A stretch of 64,000 nt of DNA. It comes from CAVWCQ01 sp963753545. Its GTDB lineage: Bacteria > Chloroflexota > Anaerolineae > Aggregatilineales > Aggregatilineaceae. The stretch is from NCBI GenBank assembly GCA_963753545.1, contig CAVWCQ010000008.1:2232001-2296000 (forward strand), read 5' to 3'. A model generated the notes under the pieces. That model did not search any database. It was given only the letters and a program-made list of their open reading frames with translations, and was not told the DNA's origin. This document shows, one piece after another, positions 46,109-54,600 of this stretch (its first letter is position 1; every line of letters starts with the position of its first letter). The position numbers and the translations under genes were made by a program.

Positions 46109-47338
46109 CTAATCTTGGTTCTCCGTTATTCCCTGTTCCCGGAAATAAGCCAGAGCCGCGTCAATAAACGGATCATCCCCTTCTACAGGAGTGTCCGGAG
46201 TTTTTACCTCAATATCTGGCGTTAACCCCTGTCCCTGTATCGGTGTTTCATTGGGAGTCAACCATAATGCTACAGTGACATGAACCTGTAAATCATCCTT
46301 CATGTCGTATACATGCTGCACAGAACCCTTACCATAACTGGTCTGGCCGATCAGGATAGCACGATTGCGATCATGCAGCGCCCCAGCAACTACTTCAGAC
46401 GCACTGGCACTTCCGCCATCGATCAGGATAACAAGTGGAATCTGTTCGGCAATATCCCCATCGTTAGAACGGTAAATAATATCCTCTCCGTGACGCGCAT
46501 GCTGTTTGACCACAATCCCGCTGCTAAGGAATAAATCACTGATTCCAACAGCCTGATCCAACAGTCCACCGGGATTGCCGCGCAAGTCCAAAATCAGGCC
46601 ATGCACATTTTGGTCAAGCAGTCCATTGATTTCTTTTTCCAGTGCTATAGTCGCATTCCCATTGAAGATATACAGCCGGATATACCCAATGTCTCCATAG
46701 ACATGAGAAACAACTGTCGGCAGTTCAACCCGTGCTCGTGTGATTTCCACTGAAAACTGGCGATCTTCGGAGGGACGATAGATCGTAAGCTTAACCTTTG
46801 TCCCGACCTCACCCCGTAAGAGAGCTACCGCTTCATCCAGAGTCAATCCATCCACAGACGCGCCATCTATCTCGATGATGGCGTCGCCGCTCAGAAGCCC
46901 CGCTTGAGCAGCGGGCATATCGGGGAATGGATCAGTGATCACAAGCTGTCCGTCCTGATTCACGCTGACATGTGCACCGATGCCGCCAAACTCACCCTCA
47001 ATCGACTGCCGATCCAACTCAGCGTCACGAGGTGGTGCAAAAAAGGTATACGGATCGTTTGCTGCGGCCATTAACCCCTGAACCGCCCCGTAAGTCAATT
47101 TCTTATCGTTCGGAAGATCGTAATAATACTCGCGCTCCAGAATATCCCAGCTTTGCCAGAACAATTGGAAGTTCTGGTTATCATGTGGCGAATCAGACGA
47201 ATTTGCAAAGAGTACACCGGCAAAAAATGCCGCGCTAGCCGTAAATGTGACGAGGATGAAAAGGCGCAGTGATGTGATCCCTCCGCGCGATTGCATGATT
47301 TGCGGTGTCTGTGGTTGAAATGGCTTTGGTATATCCAT
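46109..47338 (-). CDS. S41 family C-terminal processing protease (second copy)
   Basis: A protein of 409 residues with an N-terminal membrane anchor (about 28-48, LFILVTFTASAAFFAGVLFA). The PDZ domain follows (GGIGAHVSVNQDGQLVITDPFPDMPAAQAGL, read in parts GGIGAHV and MPAAQAGLLSGD). The catalytic tail has VILIDGGSASASEVVAGAL with the nucleophilic Ser and GQTSYGKGSVQ with the Lys of the Ser-Lys dyad. It cleaves exported proteins near their C-terminus, outside the membrane. The ATG at 47338 lies one base after the stop of a close paralogue. Two adjacent copies point to tandem duplication. Confidence 0.9.
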   Translation of the reverse strand: MDIPKPFQPQTPQIMQSRGGITSLRLFILVTFTASAAFFAGVLFANSSDSPHDNQNFQLFWQSWDILEREYYYDLPNDKKLTYGAVQGLMAAANDPYTFFAPPRDAELDRQSIEGEFGGIGAHVSVNQDGQLVITDPFPDMPAAQAGLLSGDAIIEIDGASVDGLTLDEAVALLRGEVGTKVKLTIYRPSEDRQFSVEITRARVELPTVVSHVYGDIGYIRLYIFNGNATIALEKEINGLLDQNVHGLILDLRGNPGGLLDQAVGISDLFLSSGIVVKQHARHGEDIIYRSNDGDIAEQIPLVILIDGGSASASEVVAGALHDRNRAILIGQTSYGKGSVQHVYDMKDDLQVHVTVALWLTPNETPIQGQGLTPDIEVKTPDTPVEGDDPFIDAALAYFREQGITENQD

Positions 47339-47339
47339 G

Positions 47340-48548
47340 CTATTGTTTGCCAACCTGTTCCCGTAATTGTCGTACTGCTTCACCCAGTTCAACATCGCGT
47401 CCATCTTCGGCTGGAATCATAGGAATGTCTGGTTCCAACCCATTTCCCGCCAATGGGGTTCGATTAGGTGTGAACCATTCGGCAGAAGTAATATGAACAG
47501 ATGAGTTATCTGACAAGCGGAAGATAAGCTGTACAGACCCTTTCCCGTATGTCTTCTGACCAATCAGGATACCCCGGCTCCGGTCGCGGATCGCACCCGC
47601 AACCAACTCGGCGGCGCTGGCTGTACCACTGTTTACCAACACAACCAGAGGTTGGTCCAGTGCCAGGCCACCCGGTGAGGCATTCATCGGCGTTTCACTA
47701 TCGCGGTGATGCTCATAAAACACAATACCCCCATCCAGAAACTCGGAGGCAACTTCAACCAATTCCTGCAACAGACCTCCCGGATTATTGCGCAGATCAA
47801 GGACCAGAGCGACAACACCTTGTGAGTTGAGGTCTTCTAACGCGGTATGCAGTTCGTCAGGGGTGCGGCTCGTAAAGTTAATGATCTGGATATAACCAAA
47901 GGTTGGCTCTTCAGCCAGGGTGCGCCATACCACCGAGGGGACCGTCACAACCGCAAATTCGATGAAAAATTCACGCGTTTCTTCCGATCCCGGACTTTGC
48001 ACCGTCACTGAAACCCCGCGCCCCTCACCAACCTCTCCTCGCAGCAAACGATCAACTACATCCAGCCTCTCATCAGTTGATATCTCAGTGCCGTTGACAG
48101 CCAGTAAGATATCACCATCTTTGATACCGGCTGCCTGCGCAGGACTCTCGCGGAAGGGGTACAGAACAAACTGTCCTTGCTCATTACGCTGCACCTGAAC
48201 ACCGATGCCACCATATTGCCCGGCAAGCACTTCCGACTCATTTTGAGCCACAGGTGGATCAATGAAAAAGGTATAGGGATCGTTGAGTTGGCCCAGGTAT
48301 CCCCGAATGGCGGCGTATTCCATCTCGTTTTCGGGCGGAACCTCTCGCAAGTAGTTATCTTGCACCAGATTCTGCACCTCGGCCAGCAGCCCAAAGTGTT
48401 CCTTGCCATCTTCCTCTTGAGCAACCGCCGAACCCTGTCCTCTCACCAAAAAACCAGCGAGAAAGGCCACGCCCATCAGGAGACCGACAAGCGCCCCACG
48501 CGCAACGGCCTCGAATAAACGATATCTGAATGTATGGTGATGCTCCAT
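47340..48548 (-). CDS. S41 family C-terminal processing protease (first copy)
   Basis: A protein of 402 residues with an N-terminal membrane anchor (about 12-34, VARGALVGLLMGVAFLAGFL). The PDZ region has YGGIGVQV and SPAQAAGIKDGD. The catalytic motifs are VVLVNSGTASAAELVAGAI with the Ser and GQKTYGKGSVQ with the Lys, so it is a typical CtpA-type enzyme with the Ser-Lys dyad intact. The gene begins a minus-strand run that continues with a second S41 copy. It is divergent from the response-regulator/kinase gene at 48696, and the shared gap carries a candidate promoter for that gene. Confidence 0.9.
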   Translation of the reverse strand: MEHHHTFRYRLFEAVARGALVGLLMGVAFLAGFLVRGQGSAVAQEEDGKEHFGLLAEVQNLVQDNYLREVPPENEMEYAAIRGYLGQLNDPYTFFIDPPVAQNESEVLAGQYGGIGVQVQRNEQGQFVLYPFRESPAQAAGIKDGDILLAVNGTEISTDERLDVVDRLLRGEVGEGRGVSVTVQSPGSEETREFFIEFAVVTVPSVVWRTLAEEPTFGYIQIINFTSRTPDELHTALEDLNSQGVVALVLDLRNNPGGLLQELVEVASEFLDGGIVFYEHHRDSETPMNASPGGLALDQPLVVLVNSGTASAAELVAGAIRDRSRGILIGQKTYGKGSVQLIFRLSDNSSVHITSAEWFTPNRTPLAGNGLEPDIPMIPAEDGRDVELGEAVRQLREQVGKQ

Positions 48549-48628
48549 GTGTACCTTGTCCCTCTCTGCTGGTTGAACACAGAAATTTTAGCATATCCCT
48601 CTATCAAATTTAAGTCTCAATGGATTTA

Positions 48629-48656
48629 TTGTTATCTCTCTTGTCCGTGTGATAAT
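48629..48656 (+). promoter_or_regulatory. Candidate promoter of the response-regulator/kinase gene
   Basis: TTGTTA (48629-48634), a 16-base spacer and GATAAT (48651-48656) give a moderate sigma-70-like promoter 40 bases before the start codon. Confidence 0.4.
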
Positions 48657-48695
48657 CTCAGGAAGATTGTAGTGCAGGAAAGGATGGAGGTCTGC

Positions 48696-50285
48696 ATGCA
48701 GACTCGAAAGCCACTAGTTCTTATTGCTGATGATGAGCGAAATGCAGTCGTTTTGCTGACGCGAGTTTTTGAGCGCGATGGATTTGCAGTTGAAAGCGCC
48801 AAAGATGGCGAACAAGCACTGCAAATGGCCCGTGAGGTTCGACCGGACCTGATCTTGCTGGATGTGCAAATGCCGAGGCTTAATGGCTTTGAGGTCGTTG
48901 CGCGACTTCGCGAGGACACCGTTACGGCACGCATTCCGGTGATATTTGTGACTGCTGCTGCTCGTGAGCCTTCTGATGTGGCGCAGGGTCTAAAGTTAGG
49001 TGCGGACGACTATGTTCGCAAGCCCTACAACTATCATGAACTGCTAGCTCGTGCGCGGAGCAAAATGGTTGCGCGGCAGTTGGAAGATCGTCTGCAGCGG
49101 CGAAGTGAAGAACTGGAAGCGCTGGTGCGGATTGGAGGTGAATTTAACCAACGGCTAAGTCTTGACGAGCTCAACCAGGTCATTCTAACTGTTGCTAGCC
49201 AGGAACTGAACGCCCGTGATGCCGAACTTTACTTGTTTGATGATCAACAGAAACTCGCTCTTTATGCTAGCACGAACGGCGGCTCTGCGGACCAGCTTTC
49301 TGATCCGGACACAGGCCCCTATCAGGTCTTTCACTCGGGCGAACCCGTGCTTCTCTCATCTGAGAGCGACTTTTCGGCAGCCGCTGCACCTTTAAAGCAT
49401 CATGGCAAGTTGGTCGGAATTTTAGTAGTGACACGGCAAAACACGGATAGTTATAACGAAAATGATCTGCGTTTGCTGCGCTCCATTGGAGAACAGGCTG
49501 CGCTTGCGGTGCGCAATGCTCAGCTTTACGCCGAACTGCAGAGTTATGCTCAAAATCTTGAAGCGATGGTTGAGGCGCGGACACAGGAACTTCAAGACGC
49601 TCAGGCACAGCTTGTCCGCAACGAAAAATTGGCAGCCTTGGGACGGTTGGCGGCTGGGGTCGCGCATGAAGTTAATAACCCCCTTCAGCCAATTCTCAAC
49701 TGTCTGGAGGTAACCATCGAGGACATCGAGAGTGGGCAAGCGGTTGACTCGGAAGTTTTGCGTGTGGCAGAAAAAGAGGTTCAGAGAATCAAGGTCATCG
49801 TCTCGCGACTGCTCGATTTTGCGCGTCCCAGTCCCAGCGATAGCAGCCGCTTCGATATGGCTGATTTGGTACGTGAAGTTTTGATGCTTGCGCGCAAGCA
49901 GCTTGAGCGCATGCATGTTGAGGTGAATACGAAGATAGCTGAAGTGCCGCCGCTTGTGGGCAACCCTGTCGGGCTCAAGCAGGTGTTTCTGAACCTGATC
50001 CTCAATGCAATGGAAGCAATGCCTGATGGCGGGCGTCTGGACGTCAATCTGGAACTTGAAGGAGAAGGAGTCTCACTTTCTGTACAGGATACCGGAATAG
50101 GTATGGACAGCGAAACCATTGATCGTATTTTCGAACCCTTTTATTCAACCAAAGAGGATGGAAGCGGGCTTGGGCTCGCTGTCAGTTACGGCATTGTGCA
50201 GGGGCATGGCGGAGAAATTCGCGTTGATAGTAAATCAGGACAGGGTACGTGCTTCACGGTTTGGCTACCGCTCAGTTCAGAATAG
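48696..50285 (+). CDS. Hybrid response regulator - GAF - histidine kinase
   Basis: A protein of 529 residues. The N-terminal receiver domain (about 7-125) has IADDERN (acidic pocket), LILLDVQMP with the phospho-accepting Asp near residue 56, and KLGADDYVRKPY. A GAF domain follows (145-285), then a coiled coil (LEAMVEARTQELQDAQAQLVRNEK), and an HisKA/HATPase transmitter: AAGVAHEVNNPLQPI with His near 327, LILNAMEAMPDGG, DTGIGMD and GSGLGLAVSYGI. Such kinases link an incoming phosphosignal to their own output. The ATG at 48696 is chosen because GGAGG lies 5 bases before it; ATG 48684 is the alternative. No membrane segment is visible. Confidence 0.9.
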   Translation: MQTRKPLVLIADDERNAVVLLTRVFERDGFAVESAKDGEQALQMAREVRPDLILLDVQMPRLNGFEVVARLREDTVTARIPVIFVTAAAREPSDVAQGLKLGADDYVRKPYNYHELLARARSKMVARQLEDRLQRRSEELEALVRIGGEFNQRLSLDELNQVILTVASQELNARDAELYLFDDQQKLALYASTNGGSADQLSDPDTGPYQVFHSGEPVLLSSESDFSAAAAPLKHHGKLVGILVVTRQNTDSYNENDLRLLRSIGEQAALAVRNAQLYAELQSYAQNLEAMVEARTQELQDAQAQLVRNEKLAALGRLAAGVAHEVNNPLQPILNCLEVTIEDIESGQAVDSEVLRVAEKEVQRIKVIVSRLLDFARPSPSDSSRFDMADLVREVLMLARKQLERMHVEVNTKIAEVPPLVGNPVGLKQVFLNLILNAMEAMPDGGRLDVNLELEGEGVSLSVQDTGIGMDSETIDRIFEPFYSTKEDGSGLGLAVSYGIVQGHGGEIRVDSKSGQGTCFTVWLPLSSE

Positions 50286-50313
50286 CAAGACCCTGTCATC
50301 GCAGTCGAAGCTA

Positions 50314-51048
50314 TTAGGCCGTTTTCCATTTCGCCTGGAAAGCGGCCCAGTTGATCTCACCACTGCTGTAGCGTATTGCGTCTTCAATACGCACAACAGC
50401 CCGGTATAGATTGTCATACTGGGATGCACCGCAGTCGTCAATGGTTACTCCAACCGCATCAACCTGTCCCTGCAATGTCGCGGCCTGTTGAGCAGCGATT
50501 CTCATGCTTGTTTCGATCAATTCGGGTAGATTGGGGCTTGGGTTAGCGCACATTTGAATAAAGAAGGCCTTCCCTAATTGGCTCCCAGCAAGAAGTACCT
50601 GCCCGTTCGCGCTTGCACTTGCCAGCCCTGCCTGAGTATTACCCTCCGCCGTAATAATCTGCTGCGAATCAAGCGTGATTAACTCGAGTTGGCCTGGATC
50701 TTTGATCCTATCTGTTTCGCCACTACCCCTTGTCAAGCCAAACACAAGAGCAGCTATCGCGAGGACAGCAATCGAAATGCCAATTGTTGAGACGAACCAG
50801 CGCCGTCCGCGCCCCTGACGATTAGCAACGCGCTCTTCCTGAGCCGCCAGAGCTTCCTCGTCATAACGCGGTTCTGGCTCCAGGTTGAGTTTGATCTCCT
50901 TAGGCGCTTTCTCGCGTCGCTTTTTTCCTTTTTTCTCTGGCTCAGCCGAGATTTCTTCTTGCAGAGCAAAGGGGTCCTCATCCAGCAGCGGTAACGGCTC
51001 CTCAACCGGAAGGAAAAAATCATCGTGCTCCGGGAAGGTAGACGGCAT
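50314..51048 (-). CDS. Membrane-anchored protein of unknown function with a charged cytoplasmic N-terminus
   Basis: A protein of 244 residues. The first 75 residues are acidic then basic (EKKGKKRREKAPKEIKL), with a possible cytoplasmic location. One membrane segment (about 86-107, VSTIGISIAVLAIAALVFGL) precedes an extracytoplasmic domain of about 135 residues with two cysteines (MCANPSPN and DDCGAS). The outer part has an alternating hydrophobic pattern, but I recognise no family. The ATG at 51048 follows GGAG only 2 bases away; other starts are possible. It lies 13 bases after a TPR gene and probably forms an operon with it. Confidence 0.55.
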   Translation of the reverse strand: MPSTFPEHDDFFLPVEEPLPLLDEDPFALQEEISAEPEKKGKKRREKAPKEIKLNLEPEPRYDEEALAAQEERVANRQGRGRRWFVSTIGISIAVLAIAALVFGLTRGSGETDRIKDPGQLELITLDSQQIITAEGNTQAGLASASANGQVLLAGSQLGKAFFIQMCANPSPNLPELIETSMRIAAQQAATLQGQVDAVGVTIDDCGASQYDNLYRAVVRIEDAIRYSSGEINWAAFQAKWKTA

Positions 51049-51061
51049 ATCTCCATAAATG

Positions 51062-51457
51062 TCAGGAGTTCTCGATATACGGAAGTTCCTCGAACTCTGA
51101 CCCAAATGGTGACAGGTCCTCATCCAATGTTGGCTCAAATCTGGAAGGGGGTTGGTAGTAATTGGCTAGTTCGGGATAATCAGCAAGCTCGTTTGCATCC
51201 GGAGGAAATTCGTCATTTAGTTTCTCAAGCATTTCGCGCGCCTTGGGCGCATTGGCATAATCTGGATCTAGCGACAATACCTTCACCAGGGCCTCGCGTA
51301 CTGTGCGTGGCTCTGTCTCTGCATACGCCAGCAACCACCACGCATGAACATTGTCGGGTTCTTCCACGACAATGGGCCGTAAAATACTTAAGGCCTCATC
51401 TGTCTGATCACGTTTGATCAGCTTAAATGCGCGCTCCAACTCTTTCCGAGAACTCAT
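51062..51457 (-). CDS. TPR-like protein of unknown function
   Basis: A protein of 131 residues with two or three TPR-like helical hairpins in residues 1-85 (AFKLIKRDQTDEALSILRPIVVEEPDN; AWWLLAYAETEPRTVREALVKVLSLDPDY, each shown in parts: DEALSILRPIV, REALVKVLSLDP). The C-terminal 45 residues are acidic, Pro-rich and probably disordered. There is no signal peptide. The start ATG follows a GGAAAGAG-type site and faces the giant repeat-protein gene, so the two are divergent across about 150 bases. It may be an adaptor for the neighbouring membrane protein. Confidence 0.6.
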   Translation of the reverse strand: MSSRKELERAFKLIKRDQTDEALSILRPIVVEEPDNVHAWWLLAYAETEPRTVREALVKVLSLDPDYANAPKAREMLEKLNDEFPPDANELADYPELANYYQPPSRFEPTLDEDLSPFGSEFEELPYIENS

Positions 51458-51612
51458 GTTGTGTGCCTCCAGGCTGCTGGTGAAGAGACTCCTCTAGATG
51501 CATTATAACCATCCTGCGACCAGGTGCAAGCGAAGTTCACCATGACTTCGGATTATGAATTATAATGAGAGCCTTACTGAAGCTACCAGGTTTCTCTTTT
51601 TGGGGAGACATA

Positions 51613-54600
51613 ATGTTTAAACATCGCTTACCTAGAATAACTTTAGTAATCATTTTAGGGTCTGTTTTTGTTGCCCTTGCTTATGCCCACTTTGTTGTAA
51701 CCGCTCAGGAAGACAGCCGCATCCGCTATGGTGAGGCTCGGAATGGGTCTGTCACGGAGAAGGGCGACCAGCAGCGCTGGTCTTTTGAGGGTAAAGCAGA
51801 AGATGTTATGACCGTCCATGTCTCTCGCACATCTGGCGATTTGATTCCTGCCGTTTCGCTCAGTGATCCTAAGGGGACGCTGCTAATTGGACTTGACTGG
51901 CCTGCCGACGGCCCCGCGCTATCCCAGTTTACGGTAACGCTTCGCAGCACAGGAGTACATACTCTTATTATTGGGGGCAGTGCTCAGACAACGGGTGACT
52001 ACACGCTTAACCTCGAATTGCTTACGGCGGGAATTGCGGAGACTGTCGATAACACCATTAACTATGGTCAAACATCGACCGGGAGTATTTCGGATGCAGT
52101 CTTCCGGCAATACTGGTCTTTTCGCGGCAGTCGAGATGATGTCGTTGACATCACAATGGTGGCACGTTCTGGTGATTTAGACAGCTTCTTGTCGCTAATT
52201 ACTCCCGATGGCGATGTTATCGCCACTACAACCGACGGTGGGGATGGACTTGACGCCGCTCTTTATTCCATTCAATTACCTTCTTCAGGGACTTATTCCA
52301 TTGTTGCTCGACGCGCGGGAAACGACTTTGGCGAGACTTCTTCGACACAGGGAACTTATGATCTAACGCTGTCTCTGCGTGCACCTGGCCACGCGGAAGA
52401 TCAGCCGGCTCCCGCGTCTTTGACGCTGGGAACTACCCTTCGTGGGCAGTTAACTTCTGATTCTCCCTCAGCACTGTATCGTGTTGAAGCCAGTGGTATT
52501 CTTTCATTAAGCCTTGAAGCCGCAGATACGTTCCAGACAGAAACTGTTTCTGTGATGACGCCTGACCATGCTCTCCTGGGCGTATTATCTGGCATTTCAC
52601 CCCTGCGCGGTAGTGTGACTTTGCCGGGTCAGGGAACTGTTTTGGTTGAAGTCACGGCGCAAAACATTCGTGATAATGCGCCGCTAGACTTTGCGCTGAA
52701 CGTGGACCAGATTAAGACAGCTAAGAGTGTGTCTCATCCACTCCAATACGGTCAACCTCAAACTGCGGCAGCCTTTGCTACCAGTTCAGCAGACGCGTGG
52801 CATTTTGGAGCTGAAGCAGGCGATTTGGTCACCCTGTCGATTCAACCAAACGATCTGGTTATCGATGGGCGGCTTGAAGTTCGTGGGCCGAATGGAGCGT
52901 CTCTTTTCAGCCAGCCTTTACGGAATGGATTCAGACAGTCCCTCATCTTAAATTCAACGGGGATCTACGAGTTATTTGTTGATCCCGGTGCCGTTAACGT
53001 TGGCTACCGCATTGCAGTCGATCTGAATGGTATAGCGGGGGTTGCCTTTGCCCAGCATGTAATTCCTGAGGAGCGTGGCGTTTTGCAGTCTGGCGCGATA
53101 GCTCCGGGCGATCTCGCTTCGACACGCAGCGATGCCTGGACTTTTGAGATAGATGAGGCCCAGTTATGGGACTTTTATCTGACAAATAGTGTTCCAGATA
53201 GTCCAGTAGCTTTGGCAATTGAAGCGCCTGATGGCCGTATGCTGAAAATGGGCTTAACCAGTAAGCTTTCAGGACGGCTGTTATTGGAGGTTGAGTTGCC
53301 GGGCCCAGGGCGCTACCGTGCTGTTGTTTATGACCCCGCCGGAGTGAACAGCCAGACATACGAATTGAGCGCAGCAACAGCGGCAGGTGGAGCACTGTCC
53401 TCTCGCGCCCCGGCAAAAGGCGTTTTGACGGCAGGCATGCAGGCGAATCGTTGGATCATCAACGTTCCTTCTCACTCTATTCTGAGCGTGCGCATTGATC
53501 CGGTAAATGGCAGCACCATTCCACGCGTTTCAGTGATTGGGCCCGACGGGCTGCTAACAGCCTCCACATTTAGTGATGAAAATAATCTGGTCGGCATTCC
53601 GGTTTCGATGGGGGGCATGGTACAGGTAATTGTCAACCGACCAGGGAACACACCCTATCTGGCTTACCGCATTGAAGCGGACATTGATCAGCCATTTACA
53701 CCTGAAGCCGCGTGGAATGGTGGGAACGGCCCCAGTCCAGAGGCATTCACGACCGCTGCCCCTACCGCGTCTACTCAGCGTGTCTTGCTATCTCAGGTGA
53801 TCACGCCATCTGTTAACCTTCATTCAGATAGTTCGCTTTCGGCGCCGCTTTTAGGACTCGAAAAGTTAGTTCGTGGTCAGATTGAGCAAAATAAGCCGTA
53901 TGGAATATGGTCGTTCCAGGCATTATCCGCTCAGTCACTGGCACTATCGGTTACATCCATTGATGAAAAGACAGAACCCGTTGTACAGATCGTGAATCAG
54001 AACGGAATTGTTGTGGCTCAAAATCGAGCATCGGGAACAACGTCCAGCTACTTGATGCACCGCTTTCCGGTTGGCGGGACCTATTATGCGGTTATTCATC
54101 TACCTCCTGGTACTCGATATACCCTGTGGCTGGAGGGTATATCCGGGATAGACGAAACACTGCCTACAGTGGTTGAGGGCCATGCAATTCAATATGGCGA
54201 CACGATTTCGGGTGAGCTGGTGCGCCCTGGTGAAACATCGTCCTACGCTTTTTATGGCCATAATGATGATGTTATTTACGTCCGGCTGGATCGAACGCGT
54301 GGTGATGCGCCTGTTCATGTTGCCCTTCGAGATTTGAATGGGCAGGTTCTGGCTGAGACAGATTTAGCGACTGATAGTTGGAGCGCCACTTTCTCAGATA
54401 TTCAATTGGCCGAGGATCAAGTCTATCAGGTTACTGTTAGCTCGACTGACAGCGACGGTGATCGTTTTGTGCAATATGCGCTGCATGTCGATCTGCAATC
54501 AGGCTCCGCGTACAGTGACCATGATGGCGGTGTTATTCTCGGTGAGGTCGTCTCTAGTCTGGGGGGTGAAATTGGCGATCAGTATTGGCTTTTCGATGCC

